Notes under the pieces: model-generated
What the model was told of the DNA's origin: nothing
The model's database searches: none
The model's input: only the letters and a program-made list of their open reading frames with translations
Shown here: positions 25,575 to 34,554 of the stretch, piece after piece
Layout of the letters: each line of letters starts with the position of its first letter
Numbering within the stretch: position 1 is the first letter of the stretch
Program-made: the position numbers and the translations under genes
NCBI GenBank assembly: GCA_013377095.1
Contig: JACAAY010000021.1
Span: forward strand, 1-55,500
Origin: Desulfuromonadales bacterium
GTDB lineage: Bacteria; Desulfobacterota; Desulfuromonadia; Geobacterales; Pseudopelobacteraceae
Length of the DNA stretch: 55,500 nt
Reading direction: 5' to 3'

Positions 25575-25718
25575 TCAGTTTTCCCCTTGAGGCACTCTTG
25601 TTTGCCCCTCCAGCTCCCTGATCTGCTCCATCAGCTCCGGCATCCTGAGCCCCCCCCCGGCTTTCCGAACCGCCTCGGTTAATCTGCACATACGGCAGAT
25701 TTCAGTTTCCTCAGTCAT
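25575..25718 (-). CDS. Small CxxC protein coupled to the sensor kinase
   Basis: 47 residues, starting MTEETEICRMCRLTEAVRKA, then a Gly run, then RMPELMEQIRELEGQTRVPQ GEN. The start follows an AGGTGAT site and lies 31 bases after the upstream kinase stop. Its own stop is 2 bases before the next kinase start, so translation is probably coupled. It has a CRMC motif (CxxC) and a predicted amphipathic helix (PELMEQIRELE). It could bind a metal or act as a redox switch near the kinases, but no function is known. The overlapping alternative is that the downstream kinase starts further upstream in another frame (GTG 25689) without a ribosome site; that is less likely. Confidence 0.6.
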   Translation of the reverse strand: MTEETEICRMCRLTEAVRKAGGGLRMPELMEQIRELEGQTRVPQGEN

Positions 25719-25749
25719 ATATCACCTGCGTTACGTGAGTTGCCCGGCT

Positions 25750-28700
25750 TCAGACCGATCCGCTTTTACCGTTGCCGGTTGCGCTGAAGGTAATTTCCCA
25801 TGATGTTCCGTGGTCGCCAGATATCCCGATTTGGCCGCGCAACTGTTTCGTCAGCATGGTCACCAGCTGCAGCCCAAGGGTCTCGGTGTTGCGGAAATCC
25901 AGGCCGGGGGGAAGTCCGACACCGTTATCCGCCACCAGCAACGAAATTTTCCCGTCCTCTCTGGTAGTGAGGCGGATCGTAATTTCACCGTGTCTGCCGT
26001 CGGGAAAGGCGTATTTCAAGGCATTTGAAACCAGCTCGCTGATTATGAGTCCGCACGGGATCGAACTGTCGATATCCATGGGGATATGTCCCACATCGAC
26101 AGTCAGGGTAATCCGCACCCGGTCCGCCAGATAGGAGTTGAAAAGAAAGCCTGCCAGCTTTTCGATATACTCCGCAAAGTCGATGGAGGCCAGATCCTTA
26201 GACTGGTAGAGAGTTTCATGAACCAGCGCCATCGCCCTTATCCTGTCCTGGCTCTCCCTGAAGGCATTGAGAGAGTGCTCATCACATATGCTGTCAGACT
26301 GGAGGTCCAGGAGCGTTGAGATGATCTGCAGGTTGTTCTTCACCCGGTGATGGACCTCTTTCAGGAGGACATCCTTCTCCGCCAGGGCGGCGTGGATCCT
26401 CGCTTCGGCCCGCTTGGGCTCGGTAATATCGACAAACGTAGCAATCCCCGCCGGCTTGCCCTGATATTCGATGCTGCCGGCCGAGACAATCACCCATCCC
26501 TCTTCGCCATTCTTTTTTATAAATCTGAGTTCATACTGGTCCGCAACATACTCACCACGCTGTCGTGCCATTCCATTATTAATTATCATCTCGCGATGAT
26601 CAGGATGCGCCCATTCCCAGAAGTTCATCTCCAGCAGTTCGGTTTCACTGTAACCGAACAGCCGGACGGCCGACGGATTGACATAGACGAAATGTTCTCC
26701 CTGATAGACGATGATCGCCGTCGGCGAGGTCTCGGCCAGCACCCGGAATTTCTCCTCGCTTTCTCTCAGCGCCTCTTCCGCCCGCATGTGCTCGGTAACG
26801 TCAGTGGAAAGAATAAAAATTCCCTCCTCCGACGGTTGAATGCTTAGCTCGAACCAGGCTATATCGTCATTCGGATAAATGAATTTATTCTCCATGCGGC
26901 TGGGCACGCGGCTTTCCATACACGTACGCAGGGTCCTAAACATGTCTGTAGTATCGATGCCGGGAAACATTTCCATCATTGAATGACCGGTCAATGCCTC
27001 CTTGCTGAAATGGCCCTGCCGGGCGGCCGTTTCGTTTACATACACATAACGCCAATCGTAATCTATGATCTGAAAGCCTTCCAGCATGGTATCCAGGACG
27101 TGGTGGTAGCGCTCTTCACTGGCCCGCGATGCGTTTTTCGCGTGCGTGCTCTCGGTTATGTCCACGACGAATCCCTCAAACTCCCGAGGATCATCACCTT
27201 CTAGGCCCGGAACCGCGCGATAGTGGAAGTTGCAGATAATGATACTGCCGTCCTTGCATCGAAACCGCTCCTCGAAGATCTGCCAGTCGTTGTGCCCCAA
27301 GACACTCTCAATGACTTCCCGGCGATGGCTGGGGTCAACGTAGAGGGCCTCGGCGATGCTCGTGCGGTTCACCGTCCTGATCATGTCGTCCGGAGAGTCA
27401 TACTTCAGCATGCGCGCCACAGCCGGGTTGACACTGAGGAACTTGCCGTCCAGCGTGGAGCGGAAGATACCAACCGGCGAACTCTCGAATATATCGCGAT
27501 ATCTCCGTTCAGACTGCCTGAGTTCTATCTCCGCTCGTTTCCGTTCGCTGATATCCTCAAGCAATGCCAGAAGATAGTCGACAGCTCCTGTTTCGGTGCG
27601 AACGCATCCCACGGAAAGGTTCGCGTACAGTATCGTTCCATCCTTGCGGATGAAGCGTTTTCCGAGGGTATAGTCGTGTATCTCGCCCGCAAGGAGTCGT
27701 TCAAAGTATGCAACGTCCGTGGCCAGGTCGTCCGGATGCGTCAAATCTTCCCAAGTCAGCCGTGCCAGTTCATCAGGTTCATACCCCAGCATTTTGCAGA
27801 GCTTGTCATTTACCTGTATCCACCTTTTTTCTGGTGAAGTTATGGCCATACCCACCAGCTGGCGTTCGAAATAGAGGCGCATCCGCTCTTCGCTTTTTAT
27901 CAGCGCCTCCTCGGCCCGCTTGCGCTCGGTGATATCGATGTAGCTGGCGCGGATGAGCCTGCGATTGCCGGCCGGAAGAAGGACCAGGCGCACCTCGCAG
28001 AGCAGTTGCCGGCCTGTGGCATTAATGATGGCGCGCTCAACAACCACTTCTTCACCGGCCAGAGCCCGGTGCAGGTATTCGTCGATGCCTTCTTCCGCAG
28101 GCTTTTTGTCTGTCAGCACAGGTGTGAAAAAGTCTGTGGGACTTGACAGTCTCAACTGTTCAAGAGAGCAGGCAAACAGACGCTCGGCATTCTGGTTGGC
28201 GTCAACAAAGCGCTTCGTGTCAACGTCGTAGACCAGAATGGCTTCGGGGGCATGTTCGACCAATACCCGGAACCTGCTTTCGCTTTCGTTCAGGTTCGCC
28301 ATGGTATCTTCCAGGCGCGTGGCCAGACCGTTAAAACCATCCATCAGTGTGGTGATTTCGTCGCCGGCGCCCAGGGGGTGGGCGCGCGTCCCATAATCGC
28401 CCCGTGCGAAACGGCGGAAGATTTCGACCAGATCATTGAGCCGCCTGATAACCATCAGGTGGAGCAGCAAGGAGAGGATCGGTGCGGTAAGAGCGATAGT
28501 GACCAGCGAGCCGATGGCAAAAAGAGTGGCTATGTTGCGTTTCTCGGCTTCCGATATACCGGTTCCCACTTTCAAAAAGAGATAGCCGGTGAGCTTTCCA
28601 TCGGGCCGCAGGGGGGAAAGACAGGTCAGGTATGTACCGGTGTTGTCCTGAACCGGAGTGATCAGATCGGGTGCGTCAGCTGAAAAGGCCGATGATTCAG

Positions 28701-29046
28701 GGGCGGGCAATCTCAATCCGTCGATCGCATCCAGATGTGTCTCCAGCCGGGCGGGATTGGAAGAGAAATCGACCTGACCGTCAAGACTGATCACGATTCC
28801 TTCGATGTACGGTTCGCGGAGCAGCCCCTCCATGGTCCGCTTGTCGCTGACCGCGTCAAAGCTCAGATCTCCACGGGTCATCAGCAAGCCCGGAATTGAG
28901 AGCCTGGCGATGATCGCCTTGTCTATTTCCTGGCTGAACCGGTGTGTATAAAAAACTCCCACCCCGGAAAATATTAGCAATTCAACCGTAATCACCAGGA
29001 GGGTGACCTTGAAGCGCAGGCTTTTGGTGAAATGGATCATAGTCAT
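25750..29046 (-). CDS. Sensor histidine kinase: TM - extracytoplasmic sensor - TM - HAMP - 5 PAS - HisKA_2 - HATPase
   Basis: 1098 residues. Membrane helix 1 is at about 13-32, the extracytoplasmic domain at about 35-170 (REPYIEGIVISLDGQVDFSS), and helix 2 at about 178-200. The HAMP (RRFARGDYGTRAHPLGAGDE) follows. Then come five PAS units, several with PAC ends (YIDITERKRAEEAL, LLEDISERKRAE, GFVVDITES, TDVTEHMRAEEAL, TFVDITEPKRAE). HisKA_2 carries EVHHRVKNNLQIISTLLDLQ (about 900) and the HATPase NALKYAFPDG and VADNGVGLPPGLD. It starts 7 bases after the SBP relic and is followed by the small CxxC gene, so all are one transcription unit. There is no receiver domain or regulator beside it. Confidence 0.9.
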   Translation of the reverse strand: MTMIHFTKSLRFKVTLLVITVELLIFSGVGVFYTHRFSQEIDKAIIARLSIPGLLMTRGDLSFDAVSDKRTMEGLLREPYIEGIVISLDGQVDFSSNPARLETHLDAIDGLRLPAPESSAFSADAPDLITPVQDNTGTYLTCLSPLRPDGKLTGYLFLKVGTGISEAEKRNIATLFAIGSLVTIALTAPILSLLLHLMVIRRLNDLVEIFRRFARGDYGTRAHPLGAGDEITTLMDGFNGLATRLEDTMANLNESESRFRVLVEHAPEAILVYDVDTKRFVDANQNAERLFACSLEQLRLSSPTDFFTPVLTDKKPAEEGIDEYLHRALAGEEVVVERAIINATGRQLLCEVRLVLLPAGNRRLIRASYIDITERKRAEEALIKSEERMRLYFERQLVGMAITSPEKRWIQVNDKLCKMLGYEPDELARLTWEDLTHPDDLATDVAYFERLLAGEIHDYTLGKRFIRKDGTILYANLSVGCVRTETGAVDYLLALLEDISERKRAEIELRQSERRYRDIFESSPVGIFRSTLDGKFLSVNPAVARMLKYDSPDDMIRTVNRTSIAEALYVDPSHRREVIESVLGHNDWQIFEERFRCKDGSIIICNFHYRAVPGLEGDDPREFEGFVVDITESTHAKNASRASEERYHHVLDTMLEGFQIIDYDWRYVYVNETAARQGHFSKEALTGHSMMEMFPGIDTTDMFRTLRTCMESRVPSRMENKFIYPNDDIAWFELSIQPSEEGIFILSTDVTEHMRAEEALRESEEKFRVLAETSPTAIIVYQGEHFVYVNPSAVRLFGYSETELLEMNFWEWAHPDHREMIINNGMARQRGEYVADQYELRFIKKNGEEGWVIVSAGSIEYQGKPAGIATFVDITEPKRAEARIHAALAEKDVLLKEVHHRVKNNLQIISTLLDLQSDSICDEHSLNAFRESQDRIRAMALVHETLYQSKDLASIDFAEYIEKLAGFLFNSYLADRVRITLTVDVGHIPMDIDSSIPCGLIISELVSNALKYAFPDGRHGEITIRLTTREDGKISLLVADNGVGLPPGLDFRNTETLGLQLVTMLTKQLRGQIGISGDHGTSWEITFSATGNGKSGSV

Positions 29047-29053
29047 CGAACCT

Positions 29054-29838
29054 CTACCTCATTTTGGCCAGAATTGAATGTTGAGCCTGGTCCGCGGTCA
29101 TGTTCCCTTCCAGCAGTTTCCAGAGAACATCCACAATATCCTTTTGCAGCAAACTGTTGTTCCTGCCGAGCAGGTATGCGGCATTGAATGAATAGTGCAC
29201 CTGACTCCCATATTTTTCCGACAGGGTTCGTTGATACGCCTCATACACGTCGCTGCCCATGGTTGCCTTGGAAAAATCGCCGGCCAGGCCTGTGGGGGTT
29301 TTCGTATATTGCACCCATCTTTCCGCAACCCTGGGGGTCGACATGGACATGATGAGGCGGACTGCCGCCTCCAGGATTTGACCAGGTTCTGGAAGAGAGC
29401 TTCCATGGATGGCGCATCATAGGAGTCAAAGAAAATGGGGATTTTGTTCTTGGCGTTCTGGTTGTAGCGGGCGGCTGTTTTGACATAGCCGAGGAGGTCC
29501 TTAAATGTCATTCCGGATGGTTTGACCTGGAGCCCCATTTTCGCCGCCAGATCCCGGTTGTAATAGAGAGCGTAATAATAGCCCTCGATATAGGGGCCGA
29601 CAAGTATGCCGCCGGTTTGATCGCGATAGCTGGGGTCTGCGATGATGAACGGCTTCTGGCTCTGGACAAATCCGGGCACCTCTTCGAAGTTGACGAGATG
29701 CTTGCGCCCCCAGAATGGATCATTCTCCGGTTTTCGGGCGCACAGGCGAATGAGTAAACAGCCAGCGGCAAATAAGCTGATGCACAATCCAGCAGTTAAG
29801 ATAACACGCAGCTTCAACAATCTGGATAAAAGCATCAT
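29054..29838 (-). pseudogene. Frameshifted extracellular solute-binding protein
   Basis: The 5' half encodes a lipoprotein-like signal (LTAGLCISLFAAGCLL) and a solute-binding lobe: GPYIEGYYYALYYNRDLAAK, MGLQVKPSGMTFKDLLGYVK. The frame is lost near 29365-29385. The 3' half in another frame reads EAAVRLIMSMSTPRVAERWV then QYTKTPTGLAGDFSKATMGS, typical of the end of sugar-type ABC binding proteins. The joined product would be about 260 residues against roughly 400 for the family, so internal parts are also missing. It lies 7 bases before a sensor-kinase gene. It may once have supplied a sensing partner for that kinase. No ABC permease is nearby. Confidence 0.65.
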
Positions 29839-29985
29839 AAGTCCGTCCCTTCAGCGGGTTGCACGCAAGTTCGGGTTAGACTTCCGGGTTGAGTATGAAG
29901 AATAATCAGCGAGAGGCGCGAGTGAAATGGAGACAGTGCTGAAGTTTCCCAGGAGCAATATGCCAATTATGGGGAGTTCAAAGAA

Positions 29986-31926
29986 CTAATCTTCTTCCTT
30001 CTTTCTGAATCTCACCAGGAAAGACGCACCGCCGTCATTTTTATGCTCCAAATGTCCCCCCAACTGCCGGACAAGCAGGTCCACAAGTTGGAGCCCCAGC
30101 GACTGCGTATTCCTGATGTCCACCTCCTCGGGCAACCCCACGCCGTTATCCGCAACCGTCAGGCTTATCCACCCTTCTGGGTCGGCATTCAGCCTGATGT
30201 CGATTTCCCCCTTACGGGCACCGGGAAAAGCGTATTTCAGCGAGTTTGATACCAGTTCATTGACAATCATGCCGCAGGGTATGGACTGGTCTATGTTCAT
30301 CGAAATGCGCTCCGCGTTGACCTTCAGGATGACACGTTCCGGATCCTTGACAAAGGAACTGAACAGGCGAGAAGCCAGGTTGCCGATGTATTCCGCCAGA
30401 TCAACGGACGCGAAATCCCGGGAGCGGTAGAGTTGCTCGTGCACTTGCGCCAGGGAACTGATACGGTTCTGACACTCCCGAAAGAATGACCTTGTCTGGG
30501 CGTCGGTGATGGAATCGGCCTGTATGTCGAGAAGGGTGTTGACGATCATCATGTTGTTCTTCACACGGTGATGGATTTCATGTAACAGGACGTTTTTTTC
30601 AGCCAGCGAGGCCCGGAGACGTTCCTTGCTTTCCCGTAATGCCTCGACCGCCCGTTTGGCTTCGGTGATGTCTTCCCCGAACCCTTCGAATTCGATTGAA
30701 TCGCCACTCGTACCCGGAACGACGCGGTGATAGAAGTTGAGGATGACGATACTGCCGTCCTTGCAGCGAAATGGCTCCTGACGGATGTTCCAGGCATCGG
30801 AATTGAGCGAGTCGCTGACTACCGACTGCCACCGCTCCAGATCAACGAAGATGACATCGGCCACACTCTTTTGATTGATCGCCTGGATGAGTTCCTCGGG
30901 GGAAGCATATTTCAGAATGCGTGCAAGGGCGGGATTGGCGGCCAGAAGCTTCCCCCCGGGAGTGGAGCGGAATATCCCGACGGGCGCCCCCTCGACAATG
31001 TCTCGATAGCGCCGTTCCGAAATCCGGAGCGCTTCTTCGGTTCTTTTCCGCTCGCTGATATCCAGTACGACCCCCCGATAGTGAGTAACCGTTCCCTCTG
31101 CGTCCCGTTCAACAACCATGCGATTGCTCACCCAGCGGATATCCCCGTCCCTGGTGATTATCCGGTGTTCCAACTGAAAACGATCAACCCCGCTGGATAA
31201 ATACTGTTGTATCTCCAGGGTTATACGCTGGATGTCTTCAGGATATAGCAGCGCTGAGCAGCGGATGACCCCGGACATGAATGCTTCAGCTGTATATCCG
31301 AACTGGACAACGTTGTTCGAGACGTAGCTAACCGGCCAGCCTTCGGCCGCCTTCCAGCGGAAGAGCACCGCAGGGCTCTCTTCGGCTATCAGGCCGTTAT
31401 TCCTGGCCCTTCTGTTCGCCAGCTCCGCCTCACCGATCATCTCGGCCAGGCGGCACAAAAAATCCATTACCAGCCGGACCCGCTCCTCGGTGACAACCGG
31501 AACTTTTCTTACGGCTTCGAGATAGGGCGACTCGTCGAAACCGAATTCCGCGGCTTGCGCCCGGAAAAATGCCATGTCCGGTGGTTCCAGCAGGAATTGC
31601 CCGGAATACAGCCGCCCCACCTGTTTGCCGTCAACGACCACGGGCACGGCCACATCGACGAGGCCGTTGCCACAGCGGTACATACAGAACTGATCGCCTT
31701 CCCGCAGGCGACTGGCCAGCATCGTATCGCTTTCATGGCATCTGACGGCTGAAGCAGGCGCTGAGCGGTGAAAACGGGTGCAGATTTCCCGCCATCCGGT
31801 GGCTACCAGAACATTCCCCTCCATATCGAGGATGGCGGTTACGAACCCGGTCAAGCGGGTGAACTGTTCGCAAAGCGATTGCAGTTCCTCAGTGTTAATA
31901 AGTTCGGCAAAGTCACGATGTGTCAT
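29986..31926 (-). CDS. PocR-domain sensor histidine kinase (PocR - 2 PAS - HisKA_2 - HATPase)
   Basis: 646 residues. The N-terminal PocR ligand-binding domain (about 5-165) contains FTRLTGFVTAILDMEGNVLV, VRCHESDT, FCMYRCGNGLVDVAVPVVVD and GRLYSGQF. Its Cys residues (VRC, FCMYRC) are typical and may bind metal or a ligand. Two PAS/PAC units follow (about 180-305 and 310-440). Next are HisKA_2 EIHHRVKNNMMIVNTLLDIQ (about 455) and an HATPase with NELVSNSLKYAFPG and VADNGVGLPEEVD. No membrane helix is seen, so it is probably a soluble cytoplasmic sensor. It precedes the SBP-relic/kinase run by 147 bases on the same strand. The adjacent 224 bases upstream (31927-32150) show no feature. Confidence 0.9.
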   Translation of the reverse strand: MTHRDFAELINTEELQSLCEQFTRLTGFVTAILDMEGNVLVATGWREICTRFHRSAPASAVRCHESDTMLASRLREGDQFCMYRCGNGLVDVAVPVVVDGKQVGRLYSGQFLLEPPDMAFFRAQAAEFGFDESPYLEAVRKVPVVTEERVRLVMDFLCRLAEMIGEAELANRRARNNGLIAEESPAVLFRWKAAEGWPVSYVSNNVVQFGYTAEAFMSGVIRCSALLYPEDIQRITLEIQQYLSSGVDRFQLEHRIITRDGDIRWVSNRMVVERDAEGTVTHYRGVVLDISERKRTEEALRISERRYRDIVEGAPVGIFRSTPGGKLLAANPALARILKYASPEELIQAINQKSVADVIFVDLERWQSVVSDSLNSDAWNIRQEPFRCKDGSIVILNFYHRVVPGTSGDSIEFEGFGEDITEAKRAVEALRESKERLRASLAEKNVLLHEIHHRVKNNMMIVNTLLDIQADSITDAQTRSFFRECQNRISSLAQVHEQLYRSRDFASVDLAEYIGNLASRLFSSFVKDPERVILKVNAERISMNIDQSIPCGMIVNELVSNSLKYAFPGARKGEIDIRLNADPEGWISLTVADNGVGLPEEVDIRNTQSLGLQLVDLLVRQLGGHLEHKNDGGASFLVRFRKKEED

Positions 31927-32150
31927 GGTATCCCCTGAAAAAAGAGGTGCTGATCAATCACGGGAAATGGATTTCTCTCGGAGCCAAAAAACGTTGATTT
32001 CACGATAGCTTTTAATGAAATACCAGGGGCGGGACGTTTTTAATAATATCACATCGCAGGACAGGACGGCAATGAGGTCATTACGCCCGTTATTGCAAAA
32101 CAATTGAACCGAGCGTTTCGATTCGCTTTGGTGGTGATATAGGAAGCTCT

Positions 32151-33383
32151 CTAGCGGCTCTCGATAAACAGCAGGGCCGGGTCTTCCAGGTAACGCATGA
32201 CCTTGGCCAGGAACAGGGCGGCGTCGGCGCCGTCGGTGACCCGGTGGTCAAAGGTCAGCGACAGGTGCAGGATCCTGCGGATGGCGATGGCGCCGCGATA
32301 CACCCAGGGGCGCTCCACGATCCTGCCGCACCCCAGGATGGCCACATCGGGCCAGTTGATGATCGGCGTGGCAAAGGTTCCGCCGAAATGACCATAGTTG
32401 CTGATGCTGAAGCTGCTGCCCAGCATCTCTTCCCGGCCGATGGTCCGTTCCCGCGCCTTGCGCCCCAGTTCCTGGATTTCGGCCGCCAACTCCAGGATGC
32501 TCTTCCTGTCCACATCGCGGATGACCGGCACCATCAGCCCTTCCCCGGTTTCCACGGCAATCCCGAAGTGATAATGCTTTTTGAGAATGATGGTTTCCGC
32601 GGCATCGTCGATGGCAGCATTCAGATAGGGGTGCTCGTGCAGGGCATGCTGGGCAGCCTTGATAAAGAAGGGGAGAAAGGTGAGGTGGGTGCCGCGGCTC
32701 TCCACCTCATGCTGTTCGCGGTTGCGCATCTCCCACAGGTCGGTGATGTCGACCTCCTCCATGGCGGTGACAAAGGCGGTCCGCTGCTGGGCGGCCAGCA
32801 CATTGCGCGCGATAGCGCGCCGTACACCGCGTAGCGGCAGCCGCTCCACCGGACCGAACTGATCCTGTGCAATCGGTATAACTTGTGAAGTCTTGGGTGT
32901 CGCTGAAACCGGGGAAACCCGCGGCGCCGGCGCAGCCCGTTCCAAGTCCTCGGGGGTGATACTGCCGCGGGGGCCGCTACCCCGTATGCCCTGCAGATCG
33001 ATGCCCCGCTCGCGGGCCAGCTTGCGTACCAGCGGCGTTGCCATAACCGTGACGCCGGACGGTGAGGCGTCCGGAACCTCGTCCTCCGCTTCGGGCAGGG
33101 AGCCGACGATGCCAACCGACGGTTTGCGCGGAGCTACCTGTTCAACCGCTTCAGCTATGGTCATCAGGATCTGGCCCACCTGCACCACCTCATCCACCCG
33201 ACGATGAAGCCTGGTCACGATTCCACCACGGGGGGCGGGTATCACCACCACCGCCTTGTCGGTCTCCACCTCCACCACGGCCTGGTGTTCGCTGATCCGG
33301 TCACCCTCCTTGACCAGCCAGGCTCGCAGTTCAACCTCCACAATCCCTTCACCCAGATCGGGCAGCGTAAAATCAAAAGGCAT
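32151..33383 (-). CDS. pdhC: 2-oxoacid dehydrogenase E2 (dihydrolipoamide acyltransferase)
   Basis: 410 residues from the ATG at 33383 (GGAGT site upstream; the longer reading to 33431 lacks one). Order: one lipoyl domain with K43 in VEVETDKAVVV, a Pro/Ala linker, the peripheral-subunit-binding domain (ATPLVRKLARERGIDLQGIR), a second linker, and the catalytic domain with HYHFGIAVETGEGLMVPVIR and the active-site FDHRVTDGADA. It transfers the acyl group to CoA and forms the complex core. It follows E1alpha and E1beta in the same direction. No E3 gene is present here. The gene symbol is by analogy; branched-chain or acetoin complexes are alternatives. Confidence 0.85.
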   Translation of the reverse strand: MPFDFTLPDLGEGIVEVELRAWLVKEGDRISEHQAVVEVETDKAVVVIPAPRGGIVTRLHRRVDEVVQVGQILMTIAEAVEQVAPRKPSVGIVGSLPEAEDEVPDASPSGVTVMATPLVRKLARERGIDLQGIRGSGPRGSITPEDLERAAPAPRVSPVSATPKTSQVIPIAQDQFGPVERLPLRGVRRAIARNVLAAQQRTAFVTAMEEVDITDLWEMRNREQHEVESRGTHLTFLPFFIKAAQHALHEHPYLNAAIDDAAETIILKKHYHFGIAVETGEGLMVPVIRDVDRKSILELAAEIQELGRKARERTIGREEMLGSSFSISNYGHFGGTFATPIINWPDVAILGCGRIVERPWVYRGAIAIRRILHLSLTFDHRVTDGADAALFLAKVMRYLEDPALLFIESR

Positions 33384-33435
33384 TACGACTCCTTCCTGAT
33401 AAGCAACACTCTTCAACTTATTGACAAGCAACTCT

Positions 33436-33522
33436 CCCCCCTTTGAAAAAGGGGGGCGGGGGGGATTTGTCGTCGTTGGTTACTGCAATAAATCCCCCTA
33501 AATCCCCCTTTTTCAAAGGGGG
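33436..33522. repeat. Inverted pair of CCCCCTTTGAAAAAGGGGG-type palindromes
   Basis: The left copy (33436-33467) has CCCCCTTTGAAAAAGGGGGG then CGGGGGGGATTT. The right copy (33490-33522) is its reverse complement with few changes (AAATCCCCCTAAATCCCCC, then TTTTTCAAAGGGGG). Each copy is itself a hairpin. They fill the 207-base gap between the E1beta and E2 genes. Such palindromes recur in many bacterial genomes as non-coding interspersed repeats. Confidence 0.8.
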
Positions 33523-33590
33523 ACTTCCACTGCATAATGCAGGCTGAAGATTGCACTTCTGGGTAAATTCCTTGCCGCAGAGGACTCACG

Positions 33591-34553
33591 TTAATACCTC
33601 AGCACTTCATCCAGCGCAGCCCTGATACGCTCCGCCGTCGGCAGGTAGTGATCCACCAGCCGCGCCAGGGGGACCGGCACATCCGGCGCCGTGACCCTCA
33701 GGATCGGAGCCCGCAGATGGAGGATCGCCTCCTCGGCCAGGGTGGCGGCGATCTCGGCTCCGAAGCCGCACGTTTTGACCGCCTCGTGGACGATCACCAC
33801 CCGCCCGGTTTTCCTGACCGAGGCAATGATGGTTTCAAAGTCACAGGGGTTCAGGGTCTGGGGGTCGATCACCTCGGCGTTGTAGCTTCCCACCGCGCTG
33901 AGGGTCCGCTCCAGCATGCTGCCCCAGGCGATCACCGTCACGTCGTTCCCCTCCCGCACGATCCGGGCCTTGCCCAGCGGGATGTTGTACTCTTCCTCGG
34001 GCACCTCCTCCCGGATCAGCCGGTAGAGCCGGGTCGGTTCCAGAAATAGCACCGGGTCCGGGTCGGCCAGGGCGGCTGTCAGCAGCCCCTTGGCAACGTA
34101 GGGGCCGGAGGGCACCACCACCTTGATGCCCGGCATGTGGCAGAAGAGCGCTTCGCTGCTCTCCTCGTGCAGTTCCGGCGCCTTGATACCGCCGCCGTAA
34201 GGGGTCCGTACCACCAGGGGGCAGCTGAAACGGCCGCGGGAACGGCTGCGCAGTCGCGCTCCGTGGCTGAAGAGCTGATCAAAGGCCGAGTAGATGAAGC
34301 CCATGAACTGGATCTCCGCCACCGGGCGCAGGCCATAGGCGGCCATGCCGATGGCCGTGCCGACGATGGCCGATTCCGACAGGGGCGTGTCCATGACTCG
34401 TTCTTTGCCAAAACGCTCGCAGAGACCTTCGGTAACACGAAACACGCCGCCGTCCTGCCCCACATCCTCACCCAGCAGCACGACCCGCTCGTCACGGGCC
34501 ATTTCCTGTGCCAAAGCCAGATTGATCGCCTGCACCATATTGAGTCGCGCCAT
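33591..34553 (-). CDS. pdhB: 2-oxoacid dehydrogenase E1 component, beta subunit
   Basis: 320 residues from the ATG at 34553 (AAGGGGG site). The start MARLNMVQAINLALAQEMAR, then VVLLGEDVGQDGGVFRVTEG, is diagnostic. Also seen are FGKERVMDTPLSESAIVGTA, FMGFIYSAFDQLFSHGARLR and RTPYGGGIKAPELHEESSEA. With the alpha subunit it binds thiamine diphosphate and decarboxylates a 2-oxoacid, probably pyruvate. The gene starts one base after the alpha-subunit stop (TGACATG), so the two are coupled. The palindrome pair lies between it and E2. Confidence 0.9.
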   Translation of the reverse strand: MARLNMVQAINLALAQEMARDERVVLLGEDVGQDGGVFRVTEGLCERFGKERVMDTPLSESAIVGTAIGMAAYGLRPVAEIQFMGFIYSAFDQLFSHGARLRSRSRGRFSCPLVVRTPYGGGIKAPELHEESSEALFCHMPGIKVVVPSGPYVAKGLLTAALADPDPVLFLEPTRLYRLIREEVPEEEYNIPLGKARIVREGNDVTVIAWGSMLERTLSAVGSYNAEVIDPQTLNPCDFETIIASVRKTGRVVIVHEAVKTCGFGAEIAATLAEEAILHLRAPILRVTAPDVPVPLARLVDHYLPTAERIRAALDEVLRY

Positions 34554-34554
34554 G

